64,000 bases of DNA from Undaria pinnatifida (lineage: Eukaryota; Sar; Phaeophyceae; Laminariales; Alariaceae), in contig JABAKD010000014.1 of NCBI GenBank assembly GCA_012845835.1, positions 5,987,396 to 6,051,395 on the forward strand, given 5' to 3'. The notes beneath the pieces are model-generated. The model did not search any database. It was not told the origin of the DNA and saw only the letters and a list, made by a program, of their open reading frames with translations. Position numbers and translations under genes: made by a program. Below are positions 22,401-29,925 of this stretch, piece by piece. Position 1 is the stretch's first letter. Each line of letters opens with the position of its first letter.

Positions 22401-24182
22401 CCTACCAGATAGGCCAGACGGGCTTTTTCCATTCGGTAGTGTTGATAGCAGTTTTATTTTTCTCTAAATCAGCTTTTGGGAGGGACGTGTCTTAAGCTCC
22501 CAAAAATTTGAGGAAACCTCAGAAAACAAACGGCGCACCTCTAGAGTCTGTCGTAGCATGCGTCCGCGCCAGTGCATCAAACACCCCGGTAGCGGGAAAG
22601 TCGGGGCACACTCTCCCTCTGCCGTAGGCTTTGTCTTCGTTTCAAAAACAAAAAAGAGTACAGAGCCACTCGCGCGAGAGGTGCGTGCTAACGGTAGAGG
22701 TGCACCAGTTTTTTTCTGTGGTTTCCTTTTGGGAGCTTAAGACCTTCCAAAAAAGTGATTTGGAGCAAAAACGAAACTGCTACCTACCGGACGAAACGTC
22801 CCATGGCCTAGATACACAACGAGAACCATGCAAAAAAATGGCGAATTTCCGACGATTTTGGGTCAATCAAGGAGCCCCGTCATTCAGAAACATTTCAGCC
22901 AAAAAAAGGTATACCTTAATACCTCCGACGATTTCGGGTCAAGGAGCCCCGTCATTCAGAAACCATTTCAGCCAAAAAGAGGTATACCTTAATACCTCCG
23001 ACGATTTTGGGTTAAGGAGCCCCGTCATTCAGAAACCATTTCAGACGAAAAGTGATACCTCTATCGTAGCACGCGTCGAGAGGCTCTATTTTGCGGAACG
23101 CGCGAGAGCGTGAGTGAGCTCTAGCAACACACTCGACGAAAAATCGACGAGCAGTGAGATTGAGCTGAACCCTTTGCGCAAAAAAAAATTGAAAGCAAGA
23201 ACCGGGGGGGAGAAGGGACGACACCATCTATCTGCGACCACACGGCTCGTCCAGTAAGCTGGAAAGTAGATGTGTGTGAAAGAGAAAATAAAAGAATAAT
23301 CGTGTGGGTTGTAACGAGGACCACTGAAGTACGCCAGCTAGCGTTGGGTTGCGAAAGCAACTGAGTTAAATCGACACACGACGCGTATGAAAATACGCGG
23401 AAGTGTGGTGAGCTTACGCTTCATTTTTCCCCATCCGCCGGAGGATTAAAAAAAAATAAAATAATAATCGGTGTGATACAGAGTTGAAACGGGGGATATC
23501 CGCTTTTTACCGAGGCACGCGTCGTCGATCCTCGGACGAATCATCACGCTCTAACCTACACCAACTGCTGTGAAAGGGTGACCCCGCGACGTGCGGGAAA
23601 CGCCCACAATATTGTTTTATGCATGCTTCGACCCCGTCTACTACTGTTGTCGAGATAAACTCTTTCGTTTTGGTGTGCTGGGGAGTCCCGACCACACGGC
23701 ACGACATTTCCACCCAACCACGCAATCACTCCAACTCGTGTCCTCCAAACATTTTAATTTGGGTAATCGCAACGTGTAGCATTTTTGCTATATAATAGCT
23801 GAAGAGGCGATCCGCGACGCCGTTCGAACGAATAGTTTCGAGCAGAATTTTGTTGAGATATTTTACTGCATGGATGGTTTACCTCGGCGGGCGTGAGAGG
23901 ACCGGGGCGCGCCTTCTATGCCGCGTAGCCTCTTAACCTCCCCAAAAACCTTGACGGTTAAGCCCACCGTTGTCAGCGTACTATGTTACGTGATCGAACA
24001 CGTTCGAACGCCGTTCGAGCATTCGCGGTAAGCGCGTTATACGGCTGAAAGTTCACCTCAAAGAGGAAGTCAGCGCGTACCTTGGCCGTGACGGCGCTGT
24101 AACTAGCCTGCACACCACCAGGAAGATTAGCGAGTCCCGCCGCGAGGAGCCCCGCGGCAGCCGTGCAGCAAGATGTCTTCAT
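8036..24182 (-). CDS. Germin-like cupin protein, secreted (four exons)
   Basis: Spliced model: exons 24182-24081, 14637-14434, 13310-13068 and 8182-8036, giving 231 residues. All three introns are phase 0, with donors GTACGC, GTCAGC and GTGAGC and AG acceptors. The first 26 residues look like a signal peptide (hydrophobic Ala/Leu run, cleavage after VQA). The single cupin domain carries H95 and H97 in LPHVHPRGTE, with E102 joined across the exon 2-3 boundary to MIYTIEG. H144 lies in GDVAFFPQGLIHYEQN, a full match to the second germin motif. The metal ligands H-H-E-H are therefore all present. The Gly that usually opens motif 1 is replaced (NLDACAINLPH). The length is usual for germin-like or spherulin-like proteins. 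Known members include Mn enzymes (oxalate oxidase, superoxide dismutase) and storage or wall proteins; the substrate here is unknown. The introns are full of mobile elements. Confidence 0.8.
9086..9322 (+). mobile_element. Fragment of C/G-tract inverted-repeat element (family B)
   Basis: Begins CCAGCTGTGAGATCG and contains GATACTCCGATCGCGCG and GGGGGACAAAATCTGGCAGC, matching 56702-56940 with several substitutions. It has no long homopolymer tract and lies inside cupin intron 3. Confidence 0.6.
9638..9715. repeat. 39-bp tandem duplication
   Basis: Two identical adjacent 39-bp units starting GATCTTCGACCGGACC, inside cupin intron 3. Confidence 0.8.
10147..10250 (+). mobile_element. MITE-like family A, partial copy
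   Basis: Contains GGTATACCACTTTTTTTGGC, GAATGACGGCGGGCCCC and TTAACCCCACAAGGCCGTCGG, matching the left half of the copy at 11794. Confidence 0.55.
10369..10401. repeat. (CAT)11 microsatellite
   Basis: Eleven perfect CAT triplets. Confidence 0.95.
10479..10793 (+). mobile_element. tRNA-derived SINE (family C)
   Basis: The tRNA-like head contains GCCCCGGTGGCGTATCAGG and the pol III B-box-like GAGTTCGAGCCCC. It is followed by a body shared with 16385-16755 and 23085-23300 (GAGAGCGTGAGTTAGC, AATTGAAGGCGAGAACC, GTCCAGAAGCTGG). The copy ends in an A-rich tract. It lies inside cupin intron 3. Confidence 0.6.
11395..11570 (-). mobile_element. SINE family C body, inverted fragment
   Basis: The complement matches the body at 21120-21260: GTCGACGAGGGAAGAAA, AAAAATGAAGGCGCG, and GACCCCGGATCTGAGTTG. 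Confidence 0.55.
11794..12067 (+). mobile_element. MITE-like element, family A, complete copy
   Basis: The terminal inverted repeats are GTCGCGTGTTACGATAG at the left and ATCATCGTAGCACGCGTC at the right. The interior has CTGAATGACGGGGCTCCTT, CCCAAATCGTCGGAA and an A/T-rich stretch. There is no coding capacity. It lies inside cupin intron 3. Confidence 0.7.
12395..12625 (-). mobile_element. SINE family C body, inverted copy
   Basis: The complement matches 21115-21285: CTCGACGCGAGTCGACGAAG, AAAAATGAAGGCACGTGCC, CCCCGGATCTGAGG, and GGGAGCGCGAGAAGAGTGG. Confidence 0.6.
13068..13310 (-). CDS. Cupin gene exon 3 (second half of metal site)
   Basis: 81 codons, opening after GCACAG with MIYTIEGNNLRVAF and ending LPDEAIQ before GTGAGC at 13067. 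It contains the second germin motif GDVAFFPQGLIHYEQN with the fourth metal ligand. Joining it to exon 2 in phase 0 recreates the expected E-x6-G spacing of motif 1, which strongly supports the splice. Confidence 0.87.
13963..13986. repeat. 24-bp perfect palindrome centred on TCGCGCGA
   Basis: Four G, then TCACTCGC, mirrored exactly. The core CACTCGCGCGAG recurs, complete or nearly so, at 7823, 17230 and 22667. Confidence 0.85.
14151..14260. repeat. 20-bp minisatellite with C tracts
   Basis: About five degenerate 20-bp units of the type CCTGAGATATATCACTCCCC, exactly in 20-bp register from 14171 to 14250. Inside cupin intron 2, next to the duplicated exon remnant. Confidence 0.8.
14303..14372 (-). 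pseudogene. Decayed partial copy of cupin exon 2
   Basis: The minus strand reads ATGGCCCTTATCAACTTCAA and continues to CGTGCACCCCCGCGCC. It aligns with the end of exon 2 (14510-14434), giving MALINFNV, then INLPRVHPRASE after a one-base shift. The first metal-binding His is Arg, the frame is broken, and the splice donor is gone (GAG is followed by GCTAG). It is a relic of a local exon duplication or of a lost paralogue. Confidence 0.65.
14434..14637 (-). CDS. Cupin gene exon 2 (first half of metal site)
   Basis: 68 codons. The acceptor has a good pyrimidine tract (CTTTTTGTTTTCCTCTTGCAG). The exon begins QRIAEFDVEDFAF and ends LPHVHPRGTE, with the donor GTCAGC at 14433. It contains both His ligands and the Glu ligand of cupin motif 1. 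Confidence 0.85.
15268..15630 (+). pseudogene. PIF1-like / Helitron-type helicase C-terminal fragment
   Basis: The translated stretch LAKGAKVMLTKNLYQQVGLV, followed by NGIRDQVVALVFADD, matches the conserved segment near the C-terminus of PIF1 helicases (GARVMLxxNL...GLVNGxxG). Only about 60-80 residues are recognisable. The Walker A and B motifs are absent. It lies antisense within cupin intron 1, immediately left of a family B element. It is most likely a captured or decayed fragment, either from a Helitron or from a host PIF1 gene. Confidence 0.65.
15637..16238. mobile_element. C-tract element with about 135-bp inverted repeats (family B), compact copy
   Basis: The left arm (CACTCCAGCTGTGAGATCG ... 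GATACTCCGATCGCGCG) and right arm (CGCGCGATCGGAGTATC ... GATCTCACAGTTGGAGTG) are inverted copies of about 135 bp. The centre is rich in C tracts. There is no coding capacity. It is inside cupin intron 1. Confidence 0.7.
16385..16755 (+). mobile_element. tRNA-derived SINE (family C)
   Basis: The head has CCCGGTGGTCCAACGGTAAG (A-box-like) and GTAGGTTCGAATCTCGC (B-box-like) about 45 bp apart. The body shares GAGAGCATGAGTTGGC, AAAATGAAGGCAAG and GTGTCCAGAAGG with the copy at 10479. It ends in A-rich DNA. Confidence 0.65.
16873..17158 (-). mobile_element. MITE-like family A
   Basis: The left end is GACGCGTGCTGCAATGGAGG. The interior has GACCTCTCC and CCGACAATTTTGGGAACTCC, and the right end is degenerate (TCTATCTACCGTTCACGCC). 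Inside cupin intron 1. Confidence 0.6.
17226..17247. repeat. Near-perfect palindrome with TCACTCGCGCGAGT core
   Basis: Same core as 13963-13986 with one mismatch in the arm, and also followed by a long C tract. Confidence 0.7.
17381..17396. repeat. Short interstitial telomere-like repeat
   Basis: GTTAGGGTTAGGGTTA, about two and a half TTAGGG units. This is too short to be a telomere and could be chance or a repair scar. Confidence 0.5.
17881..18110. repeat. Direct repeat, copy 1
   Basis: About 220 bp starting GTGAGAACAGCAGTATGTAC, repeated at 18397-18618. The repeat contains a run of CAG triplets and no recognisable gene. Confidence 0.8.
18397..18618. repeat. Direct repeat, copy 2
   Basis: Partner of 17881-18110 with small deletions (for example a missing TTAATT) and few substitutions. 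Confidence 0.8.
18696..19674. mobile_element. Non-autonomous TIR element, about 72-bp TIRs starting GGGGAGTG
   Basis: The left TIR begins GGGGAGTGATAATCTCGCAG and the right TIR ends with its near-perfect complement. The arms match for about 72 bp with two or three differences. Both flanks contain GAATG (CCCCGAATG left, GTAAGAATG right), possibly a decayed 9-bp target duplication. The interior has two tandem units of about 190 bp (about 18822-18965 and 19010-19155) and no protein. Terminal GGG and long TIRs are compatible with a Mutator-like group, but this is not proven. Confidence 0.7.
20280..20371 (+). repeat. Dispersed repeat tail ending in (AAC)n
   Basis: GAGCCTGTCCTGTGACCACG then GATTATGCGAGTTAATGTGA precede eight AAC-type triplets. 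The same sequence and microsatellite tail recur at 41262-41459, so this is the 3' end of a dispersed element whose tail seeds the microsatellite. Confidence 0.65.
20943..21285 (+). mobile_element. tRNA-derived SINE (family C)
   Basis: The head is GCCGCCCCGGTGGTCTATT, with the B-box-like CCTTGAGTTCGACACCC. The body has GACGCGAGTCGACGAGGG and GACCCCGGATCTGAGTTAC. It ends in GAAGAAAAAGAAA. Inside cupin intron 1. Confidence 0.6.
22253..22568 (+). mobile_element. MITE-like family A, best-preserved TIRs
   Basis: TIRs of at least 18 bp: CGCGGACGCATGCTACGA at the left and its exact complement at the right. The interior contains CTGAATGACGCGCGGG and CCCAAATCGTCGGAAAA. Non-coding, inside cupin intron 1. 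Confidence 0.75.
22680..23077 (-). mobile_element. MITE-like family A with internal triplication
   Basis: The ends are GTGCGTGCTAACGGTAGAGG and CTCTATCGTAGCACGCGTC. An inner segment of about 80 bp (CCGACGATTTTGGGT ... GGTATACCTTAATACCT) is present three times in tandem from about 22845 to 23055, so this copy is longer than the others. Confidence 0.7.
23085..23300 (+). mobile_element. SINE family C body without head
   Basis: Shares GCGCGAGAGCGTGAGT, AATCGACGAGCAGTG, AATTGAAAGCAAGAACCGG and GCTGGAAAGTA with 10600-10790 and ends in an A-rich stretch. It begins directly after the family A copy. Confidence 0.55.
24081..24182 (-). CDS. Cupin gene exon 1 (signal peptide)
   Basis: 34 codons from an ATG that follows a run of ACC triplets (minus sense). 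It encodes Met-Lys, a hydrophobic Ala/Leu stretch and a likely cleavage site after GGVQA, then SYSAVTAK. The donor AAG/GTACGC at 24080 keeps phase 0 with exon 2. A second phase-0 donor (GAG/GTGAAC) lies 21 bp downstream and would add VRADFLFE. This exon is the least certain, because it lies 9.4 kb from exon 2. Confidence 0.6.
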
Positions 24183-24183
24183 C

Positions 24184-24202
24184 GTGGTGGTGGTGGTGGT
24201 GG
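24184..24202. repeat. (GTG)n just upstream of the cupin start codon
   Basis: About six GTG triplets (CAC in gene sense) starting two bases before the ATG. The stretch from here to 24774 is otherwise featureless and would hold the 5' UTR and promoter; no clear TATA or initiator can be claimed. Confidence 0.7.
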
Positions 24203-24774
24203 AGGTAGGAGTCCTGTTTGCTTACCGAGAACGCTGCCCGAAGGTTAGGAGAGGAGTGCCTGAAATCGTTACCGGGAAAAACAACATATACTGGAAGTTG
24301 TGGCCGAGGGGGTTGAGCTGTGGCAAGTGAAGTATGCGCCTGGGTTGGTTTTGAGTCGCGAGGTTGTTGTTGATAGAGTGAGATGTGAAGCGTTGCGATT
24401 AGGGTCAGATATCGTGTCGGAAGTCCCGACCTATATTCGGTATCGGGAGCTTCGAATCGGTCATATAGTCCATACCGTGGATGCCGGATCGGGCGTCATG
24501 GATCGGAAACTAAGTTGACCCGATAGCCGGGTAGACATTCGATTCTCTTCGAAAGCCCTATTATTTCCACGCAGAAAAGATGGCTGCTCTACAGTATTGA
24601 TTTTTAGGTGAAGCTCTCGAGAAATAACCTATTGGGTTTTAGGTGGCATGACATGTGGCGTGTATCAGCTCTTAGCTGGTGTACGCTCGTAGGCTCGCTT
24701 TCGGATGACCCGATGAAGACACAGCATATATATATATTATAAAAATTAAATATATATATGATTTATATAATAAT

Positions 24775-25390
24775 GTGAAAAGTAAGTACAGACAGGGATG
24801 TTAACACTGCGGTAAACCACACGACCAACCTATTACGCAGGGTATTTCGTGCCTCCATCCGCTTACATGATTTTGCCTGACAACCTCTACCATTCCAAAC
24901 GCAGTGGAATGTACCTAACGAAGTAAAGTCACCCTCGCGTTCAATAGTGGTGACATCGCGTGTCCACGTGAGACAACCTTTACGAAACGCAGTAGCATAT
25001 ATATGCCTGACGATGTAAAGTCACCCTCGCGTTCAATAGTAGTGACATTGCAAATATATGACGTTGCATGCCCACCTCAACTGCTGTATTTGTAAGATGT
25101 ATCTCTGTCTTAGAATTGGCGACCTCAGAGCCCCACAGCGGCACGGTAAAAATCATGGACGTGAAATCGTACATTTGAGATAATAATGAGTTGAAAAGGA
25201 AGCACAGGCAGACCTGATAAAATTACGATAAACCACACTGCCGACCCATCGCATACCCTCCTGAGACGACCTCTACGAAACACAGTACCATTTACCTCAC
25301 GAAGTAAAATCACCCTCGCGATCAATAGTGATGACATCGCATATATATGACATCACATACCCGCCTCGCCTGATGTATTTGTAGGACGTA
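24775..25390. repeat. Degenerate tandem repeat, about 400-bp units
   Basis: Shared blocks include AAGTCACCCTCGCGTTCAAT (24927, 25018, and in altered form 25308), GACAACCTCTAC and GCGGTAAACCACAC. A related stretch lies at 27080-27636, directly at the insertion point of the LTR retrotransposon. Confidence 0.65.
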
Positions 25391-25398
25391 CAAGGATT

Positions 25399-25428
25399 GG
25401 GCGGGGCCGCCTATCGGCGGCCCCGCCC
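25399..25428. repeat. 13-bp GC hairpin with TATC loop
   Basis: GGGCGGGGCCGCC, loop TATC, then the exact complement. It sits at the edge of the tandem repeat block. No function is known. Confidence 0.85.
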
Positions 25429-25979
25429 TCCGAAACAGTTGCGCAAAAAGGATGTGACTGAGAGAAGGGGAAGGTAATGGACGGTACCAAGAGGTTGAGG
25501 TGCTACATGTATTTGAAACATATGTCATTAAAAATGGTGGGTTTTGTCGGGAGTGGTTTTGCGCGCAGCGTTTGTGAAGGTAGGTGTCGGTGCACTGCAT
25601 AGAGGAATTGGAAATACGAAACAAAACCCAAATAACAGGAGGTTGTGGATAGGCGAGAAATAGACGGGAAAAAAATAGAAAGAAAACAGCGGTTGAAAAA
25701 ATAAATAAACCGTGGCTGAAACGTAATATATATGGAAAGCTCAATTGGCAAAGGTAGTAGCCAGACCTTGGCCGAATCCGGAGAAGGATTCGGACGGCAT
25801 GGCATGCGCCGCGAGCGCTGAAGAATGGGAGACGAATTCCGTATGTTTATCAAGTGGAAAAATCCTATCGCAACTGCAGGAAAGAAACACAACGTTCATT
25901 AGAGCAATCAGACCAAGTCCATGGCACCAAGGTACGCGAAAAACGAAAAATGCAAACCTACGCCGGAAGGCAGACCATT

Positions 25980-26770
25980 CATTTCTTTTAGCAGCAGCAG
26001 CGGCGGGGGAAGAGGTGGCCGATGGCCCATCGAGGAAGTGCGGCACAGCAGCAGTAGTGTCTACAGTAGCAGTCGTCTGGCAAGGGGGAGGGGGCACACA
26101 CACTGGCTCCGCGAGCTCAAGACCGCAGACAGCTGATTTTTCATTATTCGAAACGTACTCACCGGAGACACCAACAGCGGCGGCAGCAGCAGCACAGCAG
26201 CTACACTTCACAAAAAAACATGATTCTATAAATGAATGTGTAAAACATCAGCTCTGAGTACGACCGATTGAATGGTTGAAACTCAACTTTGCAAGCTGCG
26301 TGGTACATGGTTATAAAAACAACACAAGAAAAGGCGGAAAAGTTTTGGAACATGCGCAGAAGAGAGTGAGAGCAGCACCAGCAGCAGCAACACACAGCAG
26401 TAGCAGCAGCAGCGGCGGCGGCGGGCGCAGAGGCGGGCGATAGCCCAGCAAGGAATTGCGGCACAGCAGCTGTAGTGTCTACAGTACTGTCTACAGCAGC
26501 GGCCATCCGGCAGGAGGAGGAGCACACACAGCACTGGCACAGGCTAGGCGAGGTCATGACCACAGAAAGTCGATTTTTTATTTTAAGAAACAAACGCAGT
26601 AGTCAGCATCAGGAGCAGCAGCAGGAGCAGCAGCAGGAGCAGCAGCTGTAGCAGCAGCAGCAGCAGCAGCAGCGGCGGCGGCACTACCACAGCAGTACAA
26701 CAGCAGTGGAGTAGTACGTACCGACCAATCCACAACGGCAGCACACAGCAGTACGGCAGGAGCTGGGTGG
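25980..26770. repeat. GCA/GGC-rich low-complexity region with three related segments
   Basis: Three segments (about 25985-26140, 26370-26570 and 26600-26720) are rich in GCA and GGC triplets. The first two share GGCACAGCAGC, GTAGTGTCTACAGTA and ACACACACTGGC-like sequence, so the block arose by local duplication. The open frames here are Ala/Ser/Gln runs without recognisable domains. Confidence 0.6.
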
Positions 26771-27079
26771 GATTTGCACTTTCTTACGATTCTCCAGCTT
26801 CCAGGGGAGAGCGCGAGCCGTCCCCGGGAGAGGCTTTTCATGCCCCCCGCTCGCGGAGTTGGGACTCGTCGGCCGTTGTGTCACCGTGCCGTGATGGAAA
26901 AACTTTGTAGAGCACGCCCAGCCCTTTCAAGTTCTTTCAACTTGTAAGGGCGCGTAGAGGTGAAGGGTTCCTTTACTATACTATTTTCAGAGTAGGCTAA
27001 GTTTCGCCGCTTCGCTCTGGTCAGCCGCGTTCTGCTCTCTCGTTAGCCCTCAGCCTAAAACGTCATCCTAGGTACCCAT

Positions 27080-27636
27080 ATCTCTGACTTACAATTGACG
27101 ACCGCAGAGCTCCACATCGACAAGGTAAAATCATAGGCGTGAAATCGTACATTTATTTGAGACAAAAATAATTTGGAAAAGGAAGCACAGGCAGATGTGT
27201 TAAAATTGCGGTAAACAACCTTACCAACCCATTACGTAGGGTATTTCGTACATACCGTCTGCATGATCGCCTCCCAACCTATGCCAAGCGAAGTATTACT
27301 AACGAGGTAACGTAATTGAGCGCGTGTATACCAAGTATGACTGACGAGGTAACGTAATTGAGCACATGTATACCAAGCGTTCCTTTAAAACTGACGATTC
27401 GCATCCCTCCCTCTAATGCTCAATGGCGGAGGCAGTACATGGCCACATACATCACCTCGCATGCTGTATTTGGCAATACGTATCTCTTTCGTATAATTAG
27501 CGATGTCAGAAAATAATGGTAACTGTATGATGATGGTGACAAACAGTGCATGACCACATCACCTCGCCTGTTGTATTTGACAATACGTATCTCTTTCTTA
27601 TAATTAATTAGCGATGTCAGAAAATAATGGTACCTA
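27080..27636. repeat. Repeat block related to 24775-25390
   Basis: Contains GGCGTGAAATCGTACATTT, GGAAGCACAGGCAGA and GCGGTAAACAACC, matching 25155-25245. A 43-bp segment (ACTGACGAGGTAACGTAATT) and a TTGGCAATACGTATCTCTTTC-type segment are each present twice. The LTR element inserted at its right end. Confidence 0.6.
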
Positions 27637-27653
27637 TAAGATTCGTAGTCAAG

Positions 27654-27723
27654 ACCGTCGGTGGGTCGTGATCCCACTTCTCTCTGCGTGAGCAGAGTGT
27701 TCTCACTGTTGAACTACGACGGC
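27654..27723 (-). other. tRNA-like cloverleaf in LTR (3' copy)
   Basis: In element sense: a 7-bp acceptor-like stem GCCGTCG/CGACGGT (one G-T), TA, a 4-bp D-like stem GTTC/GAAC with 8-nt loop, a 6-bp anticodon-like stem CTCTGC/GCAGAG with only a 4-nt loop TCAC, then a 5-bp T-like stem GTGGG/CCCAC with 7-nt loop ATCACGA. The TAGTTCAACAGTGAGAAC segment resembles a tRNA A box and D arm. The anticodon loop is too short and the T loop is not TTCRANY, so it is tRNA-derived or tRNA-mimicking and not a working tRNA gene. Confidence 0.7.
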
Positions 27724-27910
27724 GGAGTGTGAGACAACACGGGCTGATACAGCAGGCCGTTGACAGAGGGAGAGACAGGACAGGTTGAGATGGACTCACT
27801 CCCAGAAGTGCAAGGAGAAGGAGTAGTAGTTGTTGTGTTGATGTGAGAGCGGTGGGCGAGCAGTTGTCGGTGCTCCCTCAGCTCTCGGATAAAAGGAACA
27901 ATCCAGCGGG

Positions 27911-27985
27911 ACCTTCCAAAGTCCCGCTGCGGAGAATCCGCTAGGCGGTGTATCCGCCGCGGAGGATCCGTCAGCGGAACGTGGA
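27911..27985. repeat. Chain of four short hairpins in the LTR
   Basis: GCGGGAC/GTCCCGC, GCGGA/TCCGC, GGCGG/CCGCC and GCGGA/TCCG(T) stem-loops follow one another with almost no spacer. They are repeated at 36224-36298 in the other LTR. Confidence 0.7.
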
Positions 27986-28124
27986 GGGGAAGGCTCCGTG
28001 GCGTGTTCTAGACATGACAATCTCCCGTGTTCCCCAAGCGATCCTTCTAGAAACGATGTCTGGAAGGTTGAAGGGGTTTCGACATTTTCCCTAGGCGTGT
28101 TGGTTCGGGGACATGGTATCCACA

Positions 28125-28138
28125 TCACCCCCCAGTTT
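28125..28138 (-). promoter_or_regulatory. Polypurine tract (plus-strand primer)
   Basis: In element sense AACTGGGGGGTGA sits directly before the 3' LTR start TGTGGATACC, the expected place for the second-strand primer. Confidence 0.7.
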
Positions 28139-29925
28139 TAGTGGTGATAGAGCTCGAACTCCACCAAAACTCAAAAGTAACGGGACCATAGACAAGAGTA
28201 ACAACACGTCTAGTTGATATACAAACTTCCAGTGGCGATTCGCTAACGCTCGGCAGTTTGTACACTCCTTTGGACAAGATGGACAAGACAGCATGACAAA
28301 CTGACAAACTGCTGTAGTACCGTAGACATGTGGATAAAAATCCGGACATAGGATCGGACATGATAATATATAGCGAATGACAAGAGCATAATCCTTTCGC
28401 ATGCGGTATGTTCAAATACATATCGCGGACATTGCGGCTGGCCAGCTGTGGATTACGACAAAATATAGAAAAATGATCCTGGACAGGGGCGTGCGAGAGC
28501 AACGACAATAAATAAATATCCCGGGTTTACTAGCAAAAATATGCTAATTAGACGCACGCTACACGAAACGAGTGTGTATACTCATCGTGTGGACAACATG
28601 GCTGAAGGCTCAACAGGCGTGACATGAGTCGTATATGCTGGAAAGCAAAACGACTTACCTGACAGAGACAATAAATTATACACCAAACATGTTATACTGC
28701 GACAAGGACATTTGGCTGATCACACTACACTTGGCATCTGATGGGTGTTCGAGACCGAATCAGAAGTCAATTGTGGTACACATCAGTTGGTATCTGATGG
28801 GTGTTCGAGACCGAATCAGAAGTCAATTGTGGTACACATAACAGCCTGGGCGGTGACCGAAGTCGACACGAGACAACCGCCAACAGTATACATTTCAGGG
28901 TCGCATCCATATAAAAAATACTAGAAAAAAAAAATGGATAAAAGGCGACAAGTTGACTGACAGTAATCGTACTTACGGGCATTATGACGCAGATGTGCAA
29001 CGATATCGGAGTGTGCAGTGGGAGACATACAAACGTTCGACAGACAGACACATAATGTATGCCGTAGTTCATCTGTGTCTGTATCAAATACAGATCGTAA
29101 CAGAATGAGGCATTTTTCAAAGACAAATGGTGTGCGCGAACGCTGGATATTTATTATCAATCCAACCACTGGTGTGCTACGGTGCCGAGTACGTTTCAGT
29201 ACTGAAGAGACAAGTGCCCAACGACAACAGAAGACATGGGAACGACCCCCCATAAAGCGATGGGAATCGGGTCTCTTACGACTATACATCGCGCCAATAA
29301 GTGCTAACCTCAGGTTGTACGATACTTACAGTGCATACAGAAGGCAATGCGCAAGAAACCAAACTGCTGAAAATCAAAAGAAAACAAACGAAACCAACAA
29401 ACTACGCAGGGCACTGCGAATGGCGACATAACGAAGTCACGAGAATACTCGTGTGACAGGACGCCGAGGACATTGACAAGTTGGCACACACACTAGACAC
29501 ATGCTCCTTTTGGCTATGCTAGACCTGACGGTCACCCCCCCTGCAATTGACGTGATTTGGTATTTACCATTGCAGGCCTAATGGTACTAGTCAAACTAGT
29601 ACAGTGGACAGTCTCAATCGCGGGATCAAAACATGCCGCTGAGCTGGAAGCCAAAATACAGGGAAGTCAACAAAAAGACATAAGGTGCTAAGAATACAGT
29701 TCACCACGAAGGGCGAGGACAATACTTCAGAGTGCGCGGTACTCGCACTGGACAACAGACAAGCCATGAGGTGACTACACCTTAAAAGAAAACAACTCCC
29801 GCAGGAGCTTGACACATATGATGGAACAATTAGCACAGGGCTGACATCAGTAGTTGCTCAGTCTGATGTGACAAAATAAAGCGCTAAAACAAGACAAGAC
29901 GATACAAGAAAAGCCCATTAAAGTG
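28139..29925 (-). other. Long region between pol and 3' LTR
   Basis: About 1.8 kb without a recognisable env or other domain. A 55-bp tandem duplication (GTATCTGATGGGTGTTCGAG) lies at about 28735-28845. An antisense (plus-strand) open frame runs to 29431, with its first ATG at 29105 (109 codons, Arg-rich, RWIFIINPTTGVLRCRVRF); its status is unknown. Confidence 0.6.

Larger units (their letters stand above)
27637..28124 (-). repeat. 3' LTR
   Basis: 488 bp. The boundaries are fixed by comparison with the other LTR and by the CCTA duplication. It carries a chain of hairpins at 27911-27985 and a tRNA-like fold at 27654-27723. Confidence 0.93.

Noticed and set aside
27637-28124. Functional tRNA gene in the LTR
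   Set aside because: Four stems fit, but the anticodon-like loop has only four bases and the T loop lacks TTCRA, so it is reported as tRNA-like only.
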